A DNA stretch of 64,000 nucleotides from a virus (IMGVR_UViG_3300050343_000243:1-64000); one strand, 5' to 3'; numbered from the stretch's first letter, positions 9,208 to 18,258 are shown. Translations and numbers: made by a program. The notes: generated by a model not told the origin, from the sequence alone.

Positions 9208-10338
9208 CTAATTGATTGTATCAATTTGATTCTCTTGGGCATTGCGACGACGCCTTTCGTCCTCAAATAAGTTACCCGCCAGCATTCCACCAGCGGTTGA
9301 TGCAATTCCACCAAGTAGTCCACCTTTGATGCCACCACGACGTGCGCCAATAGTGGTTCCTGCTAATGCAGCTGCGGTAGGTAAAAGACCAGTATTGACT
9401 GGGAGGCTACGACCAAGGAACTGAACTTCAGCTCCATGAATACCATCGTTAGTGTATTTGGCTACGCCTGTTGGCAGAATCATTTGACCATCATCTGTTG
9501 GATTTAGATCTCCTTCATTATCAAACTTAAATGCCTTATATCTCATGTACTCATCTTTCGAGACATCAGGACGTACTTGCTTAAACTCATCCCATGGAAG
9601 AAGATTCCCTGTCTTACCAAGGATGTACTTGGCAGCTACTTCACCTAATACGTTGCTGGTCTTAGACGGATCTTCTTCACTCTCAAGTACTGCCTTATAG
9701 CCCTCTTGTCCGCCAAGTGGGTTCATCAGTCCAATGGATTGATTAATTGCGAATCCGGATGGAATCAGTAAAGCTTCTGCAAGCCCTGGCTCATACTTAC
9801 GTTTGTAATATTCACCACTTTTGCGTGATACACCTGCTGTCGGTAATCCACTTTCACCAATCAATCCAGCTGCTTTTGCATCTCTTGTATTTCTAATACC
9901 AATTCCGGTAGGAGCTGCTTGATAAATATCTGGAGCAAATTTATGTAGGAGAGCTTCTTGTGCAGTACTGCCTACAGCTTGTGGTGCATTCAGAAGCCAC
10001 CACACGGACCTTCCACGGTCCTGTACGAGGTCTCCAGCCAATGTGCCAAGCACTTGCCCACCTCGCTCTACACGGTCGTTAGAGAGCCCTAGACCCATCT
10101 CCTGGCGTGCCTGCATATGTTCTGGATTCGCCTTACCCATCAGTTCACGGGCAACTGACACTGTTGGGTTAGATCCCATCATCTGGTTCCAACGTGAACC
10201 GTCAGTCTCTTTACCTTCTGCTTCGTAAGCACGTTTCAGTGCAGCCCGGTAGTCCTCTCGTCCATACCCAACATTCCGCTGGAATCCTTTGTTCAGTCTT
10301 CCAAGGATTTCGTTAATTCTGTTCTGTCTAGGTACCAT
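9208..10338 (-). CDS. Large virion protein, unknown family
   Basis: 376 residues with a basic N-terminal third, a mixed centre and a C-terminal Gly/Ala-rich hydrophobic stretch (about 325-360: LLPTAAALAGTTIGARRGG, GLLGGIASTAGG) followed by a charged end. The pattern resembles membrane-inserting ejection proteins. It ends 2 bases from its upstream neighbour. No catalytic motif was seen. Confidence 0.6.
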   Translation of the reverse strand: MVPRQNRINEILGRLNKGFQRNVGYGREDYRAALKRAYEAEGKETDGSRWNQMMGSNPTVSVARELMGKANPEHMQARQEMGLGLSNDRVERGGQVLGTLAGDLVQDRGRSVWWLLNAPQAVGSTAQEALLHKFAPDIYQAAPTGIGIRNTRDAKAAGLIGESGLPTAGVSRKSGEYYKRKYEPGLAEALLIPSGFAINQSIGLMNPLGGQEGYKAVLESEEDPSKTSNVLGEVAAKYILGKTGNLLPWDEFKQVRPDVSKDEYMRYKAFKFDNEGDLNPTDDGQMILPTGVAKYTNDGIHGAEVQFLGRSLPVNTGLLPTAAALAGTTIGARRGGIKGGLLGGIASTAGGMLAGNLFEDERRRRNAQENQIDTIN

Positions 10339-10340
10339 GA

Positions 10341-10958
10341 TTAAGCCAATCCGTTTTCAGCCATAAAGAGATCAGTTGGCCTATATCCAGCTAATCCGTA
10401 TTGAGCCAAGATCTGTCGTTCCATCTCTGTACGAATGTCTTGATCAGCTCCTTGTTGCACCTTTTCCCAAGGAGTAGTTCCGCCCCCTTTGACACGTAGT
10501 GCGGCATCACCGGCATACATACCTGCATAGTCACCAAGGATTGAACCTCCAATGTCAGCCGCTGTCTGGCCTATCCCCTTGGCACCCATATTCCGAGCAA
10601 GTCCAGCAGCTCCGATACCTCCGAGTGCACCACCTGCTGCTTGTGTAGTGCCTGCAATCAACTTGTCACCAAGATCACCTGGTGTCTGAAGCCCTGCTAA
10701 CCCACCAAACAAAATGTCAGGTGCAACACGGAATATACGTTGCTCGGTGTTATCACCTGCATTTCTTGCAATAAATCCACCAGCATTTTTTAATGCATCA
10801 CCTGCAAAGCGAGTAGCACCTTTTAAACCATCTTTACTTGCAAATGCTTTGGCGCCAGCAATTCCTGCTTGGACAGCTTTTGCACCTCGAAGTGCTGTAA
10901 GGGCTGCTCCTAATTTTGCACCGAGTGCACCCAGTGCTGGTATCGCTAGTGGAACCAT
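10341..10958 (-). CDS. Gly/Ala-rich virion protein, probably membrane-active
   Basis: 205 residues, very rich in Gly and Ala, with several amphipathic or hydrophobic segments (ALGALGAKLGAALTALRGAK near the start, GGALGGIGAAGLARN near 110). A charged C-terminus follows. It is probably an internal or ejection protein. Not recognised as a named family. Confidence 0.55.
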   Translation of the reverse strand: MVPLAIPALGALGAKLGAALTALRGAKAVQAGIAGAKAFASKDGLKGATRFAGDALKNAGGFIARNAGDNTEQRIFRVAPDILFGGLAGLQTPGDLGDKLIAGTTQAAGGALGGIGAAGLARNMGAKGIGQTAADIGGSILGDYAGMYAGDAALRVKGGGTTPWEKVQQGADQDIRTEMERQILAQYGLAGYRPTDLFMAENGLA

Positions 10959-10987
10959 CTGCCTAATCTCTAACCAATGTGTCTATT

Positions 10988-11263
10988 TTAGCTTGATGGT
11001 TCAACACCATTAAATTCCATTCCTGTTGGCTTGGATGAGAACCTAGCCATCCATCCTTCTACACGTTTCTGCTCAAATGGATTGTTCATAAGTTCCAATG
11101 CACGAGCACCCATTTCACCTGCCATGCGACTGTTGCTCTTAGATAGCTCCCTTCCTTCACGAGGAATTGTTGCGCCGTCAAGTCGAGCAAATGTTTCAGG
11201 AGTTTCCGAAGAAGCGTCCTGATTAGCCCGACCTTGTTGAATTGCTTCTTTTGAAAACTGCAT
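10988..11263 (-). CDS. Small virion-operon protein
   Basis: 91 residues, hydrophilic, with no clear domain. It overlaps the stop of the large upstream gene by 1 base, so the two are probably translationally coupled. The function is unknown; co-expression with virion genes is inferred from the operon. Confidence 0.5.
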   Translation of the reverse strand: MQFSKEAIQQGRANQDASSETPETFARLDGATIPREGRELSKSNSRMAGEMGARALELMNNPFEQKRVEGWMARFSSKPTGMEFNGVEPSS

Positions 11264-14100
11264 TAGAAACGCACCTCTTCTTCCTCTTCTTTACCTATGT
11301 TAGATAATCCGAGACCAGCAGCTAAAGCACCTAGTCCTGTGGCACCAATTGCAGCACGATTTCTTCCTCGTGCATATCGTGGACTTGTGCGGAATGCTTC
11401 AGCCTTTTGAGCAACATTGTCTACTCCATCTTGAATAGAGGAGATGATCTGCTCACGACGGCTAGGAGGCGTTGGGCCAGCACCATCTGGAGTACCCATG
11501 TAGTTACGGGTTGAAGGTGAAGGTCCTTGGCTTGGACCATCTAATGAGAACAGTTCGGAACGCAGATCTGGTGTCAGCTGACGACCTGACCGAGCAGGGG
11601 GTAGTGCCAACTGTGCACTTTGTGCTGATGGCTGTGACGCAACCTCCATACGGGCAGGACCTGTTCCAGCCCAAGGATCTGGAGCAATAGATGCTGCAAC
11701 AGTTGATTGTTGGATTGGTTGAACTGGGGTGACAGGTGTGCGATACATGCCGCTCCTACCTGCAGGTCCAGCAGCAATCATTGGGCCTGTACTTACAGCT
11801 TTACCAGCTGCGGCGTACTTCTCACCCATTGAACGGGCATCATCGATTGCACCACTGCGGCGTTTTGCAGATTCGGAGAAGATTGCGTCTTCTTGGTTCC
11901 GTACTCCACTTGGTGTGGCATCAAGTGCTGACCTACGTGCAGAGATTGCACTATCGGTTGCACCGAGTGCAGCTTCGTTCTGTAGATCTCTGTTTGCACT
12001 CTTGATAATTCCAGCAGTGTCATTTGGCTTGCCGAAGCCCTCATACTTATTCATTGCCCCGAGGATCACATCCTCACGACTACGGCGATCAATTGGTCCC
12101 TGATAAACACGGGGAACACTGGTATCACCGGAGAATGTTCCCTGTTGATTGGACCGCGCCATCTTCAGGACTAAATCCTTCTCTGTTGGGGACAGATCGT
12201 TTAAACCTTCTCCTGTCAGTCCACGAAGCTGTGGTCCGACTTCCATTTTCACTGGATTCCCCTTCTTATCCATACCCATGACCACACGGTCTTTGGATCC
12301 CATGGTGCCGATGTGATGTAGTGCATTACGTCCGAGAACGTTTGGATCTGCAGTGGGATCAACTCCATAGACAGGCTTGGTGTCAGGAATAGTCCGAATC
12401 ATTCCTGCAACGCTATTAGCACCAGCGCGTGCACCTGGCGTTACGCCTGCGTTACCCCCAGCGTAATAGTCTTCTTTGAACTGATGATTTGACCTAGCCA
12501 TGGGGCTAGCGTCCACTGGTACAGATGTATCCCTAGCAGCATCGAGCATCGTCAGTGCTTGGGACACGTTCCCGACTTCATCGGGTGAAAGCTTCAGTGT
12601 GTTGGCAAGGATGTCGCGAGCAGTTGGCTCTGTAGTTGGACGGGACCTGCCAGGGTTGGTTGGATCAAATGCGTACATCTTCCGTCCACCTGCACGCTCT
12701 GCGTCAGCGACTTGGTCAACTAGTGCCTGAAGATCAGCAAGAGAACGAGGCTGTCCAACTGTTCCTAATGCACCACTGCGACCAGCAGGAGAAGCGTTGA
12801 CTCGATCAACTAATCCGCCAAGGCTTCCGCTGATATCAACTTGGCGCATCCTTTCTGCACTCTGACGCTTGGCAATTTCCTGTGCAGCCAGATCCTGGAC
12901 TGTGACTGGGTTGATAGGCACGTTCAAAGCGCCTTTTCCAGATACATCAGCAACTTGACCTGGGGCGGTGTAGCCAACAGGGTCATCACCTCCAACAATG
13001 TTCCCTGATCCGTCGTAATAGACACGGGCAGGGCTATATCCTTCTGCGGCAATCATTGGAGTTGATCCAGGACTCCAGTTAGCAGGGCTATTGGGATCCT
13101 TGATTGCATAATCCTGCAACTTCACCCGTTGCATGCCTTGAGCATTACTGCTCCCCTGCATACCGTCGAGCATGAAGGCATCTTCAGTAGAAACACTGAT
13201 AGGTGCCCCTGCATCTTCAATCATTAGGGCACGAGCATCATCCGAGTTCTCATTACGGACATATGCCTTTCCGCCTGGCTCTAATTCAGGCAGAGAATCC
13301 AAAACCTTACGGGTACGGCGACGACCTGATTCACTAGCGATTGCATCACCTTTTGCTCGATCATCTGACATAGATGCACGTGCTGATTCAGTAATCGATG
13401 GAGCTGTAGCTCTTACTGCTCTTGCACCTTCTGCTCTGTCAGCCATAACTGAATTACGGCCTGGTTGGCTCCGTTCAATACGTGCCAACAGCTGACCAAC
13501 TGTTTTCCCTTCAGCAACAGGAGTATCAAGAGTTAATTCACCGGTTGCAAGCATTTCACGGATACGTGTAGCAGCATCTGCAGAGGCAGCGTTACCTCCA
13601 CCTGTATCCCGTTCGTTATCGAAGCCATATCCTTTGCGAAGTGCAGATTCACGGATCGCACGACGCTCTTGCCATGATTCACCCGGTGCGTTGCGGGTTG
13701 GAACACCATCTGGAAGTACTACTGCACGATTTTCTTTTGTGTACGGATCGAGATATGAAATACGGTTGTCATCTCTTGGTCCACTGCCAAAATCTTTGTC
13801 TTGATCAGTGCGATTTTGAAGATCTGACTGATCTTCACCATATGTAGCTGTCTCTACGTCATTAAAAAGGTCAGTTTCACCTTGAAGTGGTCCTCTTGGG
13901 TTGATACCAAGATTTGCCAAACCTTCTTGCTGAATACGCTGCTGTTCACGTGTTAATCCTTTCCGTTCTCGCGCTCGACGACCCTCAAGTACTACTTCTG
14001 CTCCATCAAGCAGCATCTCAATCTCTTCATTGCTAGCTGTTTGGTTAGCAGCGCGAGATTCAAGTAAATCTCTACGTAATCTTTGGTTCTCTAAAGTCAC
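11263..14100 (-). CDS. 945-residue internal virion protein
   Basis: The largest structural protein in the window. It is mostly polar, rich in Arg, Ala, Ser, Gly and Pro, and looks largely unstructured or helical with no enzymatic motif. It ends with a hydrophobic segment (AAIGATGLGALAAGLGLSN) and an acidic tail. Size, composition and operon position fit the long internal or ejection proteins of short-tailed phages. The ATG at 14100 is followed by a normal charged start. Confidence 0.6.
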   Translation of the reverse strand: MTLENQRLRRDLLESRAANQTASNEEIEMLLDGAEVVLEGRRARERKGLTREQQRIQQEGLANLGINPRGPLQGETDLFNDVETATYGEDQSDLQNRTDQDKDFGSGPRDDNRISYLDPYTKENRAVVLPDGVPTRNAPGESWQERRAIRESALRKGYGFDNERDTGGGNAASADAATRIREMLATGELTLDTPVAEGKTVGQLLARIERSQPGRNSVMADRAEGARAVRATAPSITESARASMSDDRAKGDAIASESGRRRTRKVLDSLPELEPGGKAYVRNENSDDARALMIEDAGAPISVSTEDAFMLDGMQGSSNAQGMQRVKLQDYAIKDPNSPANWSPGSTPMIAAEGYSPARVYYDGSGNIVGGDDPVGYTAPGQVADVSGKGALNVPINPVTVQDLAAQEIAKRQSAERMRQVDISGSLGGLVDRVNASPAGRSGALGTVGQPRSLADLQALVDQVADAERAGGRKMYAFDPTNPGRSRPTTEPTARDILANTLKLSPDEVGNVSQALTMLDAARDTSVPVDASPMARSNHQFKEDYYAGGNAGVTPGARAGANSVAGMIRTIPDTKPVYGVDPTADPNVLGRNALHHIGTMGSKDRVVMGMDKKGNPVKMEVGPQLRGLTGEGLNDLSPTEKDLVLKMARSNQQGTFSGDTSVPRVYQGPIDRRSREDVILGAMNKYEGFGKPNDTAGIIKSANRDLQNEAALGATDSAISARRSALDATPSGVRNQEDAIFSESAKRRSGAIDDARSMGEKYAAAGKAVSTGPMIAAGPAGRSGMYRTPVTPVQPIQQSTVAASIAPDPWAGTGPARMEVASQPSAQSAQLALPPARSGRQLTPDLRSELFSLDGPSQGPSPSTRNYMGTPDGAGPTPPSRREQIISSIQDGVDNVAQKAEAFRTSPRYARGRNRAAIGATGLGALAAGLGLSNIGKEEEEEVRF

Positions 14101-14153
14101 AGCAATAATGTCAACAACCTAAACCCATTGTAGTTAGATTTAGGTCGCTATAT

Positions 14154-15314
14154 TTACACTGCTGGGTCTTCTTCTTCTGGTTTGATTAGTTTCACATAAG
14201 AACCAAGCAGATCTTGCGCTTTTTGCTGATCACGTCCAAGTAATGTACGCTTATCGTCCTGACTGATGGCCATCATCTGTCCATCATTGTTTGGATCAGT
14301 GATATATGACTGACCTTCGAAAGTTGCCATACCTTTTTGTGCTTTCACTGCACGCATACCATCAAATTGGTCCTTTGCATCCAAGAATGCACGGCGTCGA
14401 GCCATATCAAACCCAGCTGTTGCTGGAGATCCGTTCTCACCACCAATTTTGTTGCCAAGAACGTCGGTAAGCACGGGTGGTAAAGCAGTATTTCCGTTGT
14501 TTCCTGCAGAAATAGCTCCATTTTCTACTAATTCTGGGGAACCTTGGCGCTGAATTACGGTAACTGGGGGCTTGCTGCCGTCAATTGTGGTCTCAGGGAA
14601 GAGGCCTAGCCCTCGTGCCTTATCTTCTTGGTCAAGTTGTGCGTTTTGTGCTTTCGTTAATTGTGGTCTCGACGATCCTTTTTCTGGGTTCCGCATCACA
14701 GCAGCATCTTCGGCCGAATAGTCGATACCAGGCAGGTTGTTAGAGCTAAATGGGTCAGCCAGCGAGGGAATTCCGCGATTATTCAGGTACTTGTTGACCT
14801 CATCCATCTGTAGTACGGAAGATCCCATGGATGTTCCTTTTCCTGCACTTTCATCGGGGGCGGGAACGTCTCTTCTTGTGGCAACAGTTTGTGGTGTGGA
14901 CTTCTTTTCACCCGCCTGTATTGCTTTTTTATATCCACTCTGACCTTCTGGTGTAGCAACGTTAAAGGACTTATTTCCTACGTTTTTAACTACAGGTTTG
15001 CCAGCACGAAACTTGTCATAGCCAGATGTGTCCTGACCTGTGACGACCATCGCACCGCGCACAGCTTCACCAGCAATAGCGTCAATTGGTTTATCGATGA
15101 TTCCGAAGTTCTGACCGCGTGCACCGAACATCCCAATACCACCACCAGGCACACGAGCACCACCAGGGACTTTTAAGTTTGTCGTGATCTGTTGAATCCC
15201 ATTTGGGTTTAGCAACTGTCCTGCTGTAACAGGCACGATTGCTCCACCTTTGGGGGCAGCAGCAGCAACTCCACGGTTAATTACATTCTGTTGAAACCAC
15301 TTAATAGGATCCAT
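14154..15314 (-). CDS. First gene of the leftward virion operon, unknown structural protein
   Basis: 386 residues starting MDPIKWFQQNVINRG, Gly/Pro-rich in the first half, hydrophilic, without an enzymatic motif. It is the first leftward gene after the control region at 15.3-16.0 kb, so the operon promoter should lie just upstream of 15314. An internal virion role is inferred from neighbours. Confidence 0.55.
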   Translation of the reverse strand: MDPIKWFQQNVINRGVAAAAPKGGAIVPVTAGQLLNPNGIQQITTNLKVPGGARVPGGGIGMFGARGQNFGIIDKPIDAIAGEAVRGAMVVTGQDTSGYDKFRAGKPVVKNVGNKSFNVATPEGQSGYKKAIQAGEKKSTPQTVATRRDVPAPDESAGKGTSMGSSVLQMDEVNKYLNNRGIPSLADPFSSNNLPGIDYSAEDAAVMRNPEKGSSRPQLTKAQNAQLDQEDKARGLGLFPETTIDGSKPPVTVIQRQGSPELVENGAISAGNNGNTALPPVLTDVLGNKIGGENGSPATAGFDMARRRAFLDAKDQFDGMRAVKAQKGMATFEGQSYITDPNNDGQMMAISQDDKRTLLGRDQQKAQDLLGSYVKLIKPEEEDPAV

Positions 15315-15347
15315 CTCTATAAATACTTATCATCCCCCTATTCTAAT

Positions 15348-15470
15348 AACTACAAAACTACGCTTACTACGCTCATATCTAACCCTTTCTAAATTAATTA
15401 CTTATAGGGGGACACGAGGGGGATTAAAAAAGGGGTATATAGAAAACTACTGTAGTTTGCGTAGTTTTTC
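15348..15470. repeat. CTACGC repeat element, copy A
   Basis: Direct repeats AACTACaaAACTACGCttACTACGC (15348-15372) are followed by CTAACCCTTTC and an A/T-rich spacer with GGGGTATATAG. The element ends with the palindrome AAACTACTGTAGTTT plus GCGTAGTTTTT (about 15445-15469), which is the same unit inverted. Related copies occur at 25331-25452 and 53785-53908. It sits between the leftward virion operon and the rightward small-gene array, so it may be an operator, promoter or replication or partition site. Confidence 0.65.
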
Positions 15471-16002
15471 CGGTTGACTCCAATAACAACCGTTTACAAG
15501 CAGCAGCGCAATGCTCTCATTTAGTGTCCACGAAGCCATACAGTGTATTTGGCTTACCTGTGGAAAACTATATTATTTTATTGAGAAGTATTACGAGCTG
15601 CTTTTTGCCAAAAGTTCGCCTATAGGGGGCTAAAAATGGTACAAAATTTTAGACGTGTTTAATACCCTCTGTACCCGAACTACTGGTGCAACAAAAAAAA
15701 TAACTACTGATACAACTGATGTTTCACCGCTCGCTTCGCTCGCTTGTTAACAACTGTTGTTCGATTGCTTCGCAATCTCACGTTTAATCCTTTGTTCACG
15801 CAAGTCAACACACTTCAGTTAGTACACGATTGTGTAACACATCTGTTCTTCTGCATCGTGTGTTTCCTACTTGCGCTCACATCTGTTAGCAGAAGTTACT
15901 ACCGCTGTCTTTCATTCGTTGAAATCACACGCGAGAACTTATGCGTAACTTAAGTGAACCCTTGATTCGCTTCGGGTACTACACCCTACCTCACCTACCC
16001 GT
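15471..16002. other. Non-coding stretch of the 15.3-16.0 kb control region
   Basis: No convincing gene was seen. It contains a tandem 9-base repeat CGCTCGCTT (15728-15745), a small perfect hairpin GATTGC-ttc-GCAATC (15763-15777) and many short A/T-rich tracts. Small possible reading frames (for example ATG at 15720 and at about 15941) have no ribosome site or recognisable product. Promoters for both flanking transcription units are expected here, but I could not assign exact boxes. Confidence 0.4.
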
Positions 16003-16020
16003 GCCCACTCCGTGGGCTTT
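16003..16020 (+). terminator. Hairpin ahead of first small-gene cassette
   Basis: Perfect stem GCCCAC-tcc-GTGGGC followed by a short T-run (CTTTAT). It is the first of the series of leader or terminator hairpins in the array. Confidence 0.55.
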
Positions 16021-16048
16021 ATAACCATGTGTCTTTTACATAATTCAC

Positions 16049-16162
16049 ATGTTTCTTGTATTCAATTCATGGCTCGTTAGTAACGCGCTCATCATCAATG
16101 AATTCGGTAATCGTTACGCCTATACCTGGCGTGGTGAACCATTGTTCTGTTCAATTAAATGA
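16049..16162 (+). CDS. 37-residue orphan peptide, cassette 1
   Basis: ATG MFLVFNSWLV to CSIK. The start codon lies in CACATG (16046-16051), which pairs with CATGTG at 16026-16031, so the start would be in the stem of an RNA hairpin with a 14-base loop. The gene lies between two GC hairpins. No known family. The regular cassette structure supports expression. Confidence 0.45.
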   Translation: MFLVFNSWLVSNALIINEFGNRYAYTWRGEPLFCSIK

Positions 16163-16171
16163 ACCATAACT

Positions 16172-16190
16172 CCCCACTCTGTGGGGTTTT
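16172..16190 (+). terminator. Rho-independent terminator
   Basis: CCCCAC-tct-GTGGGG stem followed by TTTTT, 9 bases after the preceding stop. Confidence 0.75.
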
Positions 16191-16217
16191 TCTTCATGTG
16201 TCTTCTATCTAATTCAC

Positions 16218-16373
16218 ATGCGTAACTTCCAACTTCAAGTTCAATTCAACGGTGTTGGTGAACTCTATACGACCACGTGGTCACCACGTTCTTACAAGTC
16301 CGTATCCACGTTGTACAACATCTACACACGCAGGTTTCCCAATAATATCTATTGGATCTTACCAGTTGATTGA
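16218..16373 (+). CDS. 51-residue orphan protein, cassette 2
   Basis: MRNFQLQVQF to WILPVD, rich in Tyr, Thr and Asn. Its ATG is again inside CACATG (16215-16220) with an upstream CATGTG (16195-16200) at the same 14-base spacing as cassette 1. A terminator follows directly. Unknown function. Confidence 0.5.
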   Translation: MRNFQLQVQFNGVGELYTTTWSPRSYKSVSTLYNIYTRRFPNNIYWILPVD

Positions 16374-16380
16374 ACCTTAT

Positions 16381-16398
16381 CCCCGCTCTGCGGGGTTT
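16381..16398 (+). terminator. Rho-independent terminator
   Basis: CCCCGC-tct-GCGGGG followed by TTTAT, 7 bases after the preceding stop. Confidence 0.7.
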
Positions 16399-16490
16399 AT
16401 CTTTCATTACTTCTTCGATGTAATTGCTTGTGCGTCTATCGCATTTCTTTTGCATCGTTGCTTGTCGGCATCTCTTTATATCTAAATTCA

Positions 16491-16670
16491 ATGACTAACA
16501 ATCCATATGTGGATCAAATAATCCAGCAGACAGGTTGCACTGAACGTGAAGTTCGTGCCTTCTCTGTTCCTATGCGTCCGATGACCTTCCCTTGCGTCAT
16601 CCACGGACGGACATTCGAATCACATGATGACTACATCAATGCGATGTATGACTACCTCGATTCAATGTAG
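16491..16670 (+). CDS. 59-residue small protein
   Basis: MTNNPYVDQIIQQTGCTERE, then a Pro/Met/Phe-containing middle and an acidic Tyr/Asp-rich end. The region between the previous terminator and this ATG is unusually long (about 95 bases). It contains ATTAC and GTAAT arms around an ATG-TAA start-stop pair (16418-16423). Function unknown; a terminator follows. Confidence 0.55.
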   Translation: MTNNPYVDQIIQQTGCTEREVRAFSVPMRPMTFPCVIHGRTFESHDDYINAMYDYLDSM

Positions 16671-16675
16671 CTTTT

Positions 16676-16694
16676 ACCCCCTCCGGGGGTTTTA
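16676..16694 (+). terminator. Rho-independent terminator
   Basis: ACCCCC-tcc-GGGGGT followed by TTTA, 5 bases after the preceding stop. Confidence 0.75.
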
Positions 16695-16722
16695 TTTGCG
16701 CGTGTTCTTCTTACTCACCACT

Positions 16723-16902
16723 GTGTCTAACACTTACACGCCTGTTCTCGTCGGTGCAACTATCGGCCTCGGCCTTGCTGCCGTTGGCTTCTTCACCCTC
16801 CCCTGGTACCACGACTTCCTCGTCTGGTCCTACGCCTCACCTTGGACCTGGATCATTGGTATCTCAGGTGGTGCTGCTCTAGCTATTGCTACAGACGATT
16901 GA
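16723..16902 (+). CDS. Small two-helix membrane protein (GTG start)
   Basis: I chose GTG 16723, giving MSNTYTPVLVGATIG; an in-frame GTG at 16702 is the alternative. The 59 residues contain two hydrophobic segments (PVLVGATIGLGLAAVGFFTL and WTWIIGISGGAALAIA), so an inner or thylakoid membrane location is likely. It does not match a photosystem subunit I can name. The upstream GTGTT and the AACAC after the start could pair. Confidence 0.5.
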   Translation: MSNTYTPVLVGATIGLGLAAVGFFTLPWYHDFLVWSYASPWTWIIGISGGAALAIATDD

Positions 16903-16908
16903 ACCTTA

Positions 16909-16928
16909 ACCCCCTTCGGGGGGTTTAT
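16909..16928 (+). terminator. Rho-independent terminator
   Basis: CCCCC-ttc-GGGGGG stem followed by TTTATTT, directly after the preceding stop. Confidence 0.75.
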
Positions 16929-16957
16929 TTGCATGTGCAATTCATTTACCAATTCAC

Positions 16958-17155
16958 ATGCTTGCCACTAAAGCTATCCTTCACAAAGTCAACCGTACCC
17001 GTGGTCTCATCACTTGGCACTTCGTCGAGAATGAATCTAACGGTAGATGTAAAGCTATCCGCAATGACGGACGAGTGTTCGATTACTTGAACATCAAAGA
17101 CATGCGAGAAGGCTACCGCTTCATGCGTGATACCTACGGTTTTCAACCTATGTGA
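16958..17155 (+). CDS. 65-residue basic protein, start-hairpin cassette
   Basis: MLATKAILHKVNRTRGLITW, rich in Arg and Lys with a DMREGYRFMRD helix. The ATG is in CACATG (16955-16960), complementary to CATGTG at 16932-16937. No family recognised. Confidence 0.6.
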   Translation: MLATKAILHKVNRTRGLITWHFVENESNGRCKAIRNDGRVFDYLNIKDMREGYRFMRDTYGFQPM

Positions 17156-17166
17156 ACAGAGGATAT

Positions 17167-17187
17167 GCCCCTTCCAGGGGCTTTTTC
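17167..17187 (+). terminator. Rho-independent terminator
   Basis: GCCCC-ttcca-GGGGC followed by TTTTTCC. Confidence 0.75.
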
Positions 17188-17233
17188 CTTCTTTGCCTTA
17201 ATTGGCATTGTTCACTTATGATTTAATTTAACT

Positions 17234-17455
17234 ATGGCTTTTCGTATCCCTGGACGTAAAGAAAGCATCCGTGTCTTCGACCGTGTCAAATGTCTGGATA
17301 CACAGTATGACGTCTTCGATGTTGGTGTACAACACGCTGACGGTGGTATCGACTCTGTAGTTGTCGGTGTATCTGCCTACTCTCTCAAGAAGGCTATTGC
17401 TGCACTCAACTCCAAGGCTGATGCCAAGGAAGCAGAAGCTCCCGCTACTGTCTAA
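17234..17455 (+). CDS. 73-residue small protein
   Basis: MAFRIPGRKESIRVFDRVKC; compact predicted alpha/beta with an Ala/Lys/Glu-rich C-terminal tail. Its leader contains the recurring GCATTGTTCACTTATG but no clear start-codon hairpin. A terminator follows 8 bases after the stop. Unknown function. Confidence 0.6.
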   Translation: MAFRIPGRKESIRVFDRVKCLDTQYDVFDVGVQHADGGIDSVVVGVSAYSLKKAIAALNSKADAKEAEAPATV

Positions 17456-17463
17456 TGACTGCT

Positions 17464-17486
17464 CCCCCTTCGGGGGGTTTTTTCTT
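17464..17486 (+). terminator. Rho-independent terminator
   Basis: CCCCC-ttc-GGGGGG followed by TTTTTTC. It lies just before the convergent minus-strand gene. Confidence 0.75.
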
Positions 17487-17507
17487 TTGTTTCGGACAAC
17501 CGTTGAT

Positions 17508-17990
17508 TTACTTGTAGCGAATCATCAGGTTCTCGTCCTCATCCTCCGGTGCTAACGCTGCGGCGATGTCCATCAGACCTTTGCCTGCAAGTGATACACC
17601 TGTTGCTGGTAATACATACCTAGCACTAGCGGAGACTACGGGTTGTCCATATTTCATTGCTTGATGAGCAAGCATCGTTAACCGATCATTCGGATCAACT
17701 CCCTCAATAGTTCCCAACCCTCGTGTAATTGGTGATCCAACAATCTCACCTGTCATATTACGGACAACTCCCATAGGTGTGCCTCCCCTAGGGTCACCTT
17801 CGGGTAGGACAATGGCGTCCCGTACTTTGTCAGCGTACATATCATCAAACTGACGTAACTGTCCTCCAATAGGAGCAGCTGCGGCTACCACTCGTTCTCC
17901 AAGTGAACGCAGCATGTGATCAACCTGATCCTTAACTGTACGTGCATCTCCACGACGGTAAGTACGTCCGGGCTGATTACGATATGCCAT
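17508..17990 (-). CDS. Leftward virion-like protein embedded in the small-gene array
   Basis: I chose ATG 17990 (MAYRNQPGRTYRRGDARTVK) over one three codons upstream because basic starts are typical here. 160 residues, with a Gly/Ala hydrophobic segment near the end (ATGVSLAGKGLMDIAAALA) and an acidic tail. Composition matches the virion proteins at 9-15 kb rather than the small-gene neighbours, so it is probably a dispersed structural gene. Confidence 0.55.
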   Translation of the reverse strand: MAYRNQPGRTYRRGDARTVKDQVDHMLRSLGERVVAAAAPIGGQLRQFDDMYADKVRDAIVLPEGDPRGGTPMGVVRNMTGEIVGSPITRGLGTIEGVDPNDRLTMLAHQAMKYGQPVVSASARYVLPATGVSLAGKGLMDIAAALAPEDEDENLMIRYK

Positions 17991-18043
17991 TGTTACCATT
18001 TATTTAACACCCCTCTATTGTATTCAATTAGGCTTATAAAGAA

Positions 18044-18229
18044 ATGATTAAGATACTAATAGCTACCCTGCTAATAATACCCCCTACCGTACTAATTCCC
18101 GCTACTGCAACACCTAATCTCTGCGAAGAGATAGAAGCTGTGCTGTGGGAAGCGGTAGAGGATGGGTACATAAAAGAGCAGGTGGCCATAAGAGTGGCTG
18201 GTAACTGCTCACTCGAAACATACGAATAA
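18044..18229 (+). CDS. Small exported protein with signal peptide
   Basis: 61 residues. MIKILIATLLIIPPTVLIPATATP is a classic signal peptide, with cleavage likely after ATA, leaving about 38 mature residues with two Cys that could form a disulfide. One of several MIK-starting exported small proteins in this genome. Periplasmic location is inferred; function unknown. Confidence 0.55.
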   Translation: MIKILIATLLIIPPTVLIPATATPNLCEEIEAVLWEAVEDGYIKEQVAIRVAGNCSLETYE

Positions 18230-18237
18230 CAGCCATT

Positions 18238-18258
18238 ACCCCTTCCAGGGGTTTTTTC
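18238..18258 (+). terminator. Rho-independent terminator
   Basis: ACCCC-ttcca-GGGGT followed by TTTTTC. Confidence 0.75.

Noticed and set aside
9242-13847. Rightward reading frames opposite the large virion genes
   Set aside because: They have the basic Pro/Arg/Ser-rich composition expected from the antisense of Gly/Ala-rich coding sequence and lack starts with ribosome sites.
15728-15745. CRISPR-like or iteron repeat (CGCTCGCTT twice)
   Set aside because: Only two adjacent copies with no spacers.
16252-16485. 77-residue rightward reading frame with a hydrophobic C-terminus
   Set aside because: It runs through the cassette 2 gene and its terminator hairpin in another frame and has no plausible start after the hairpin.
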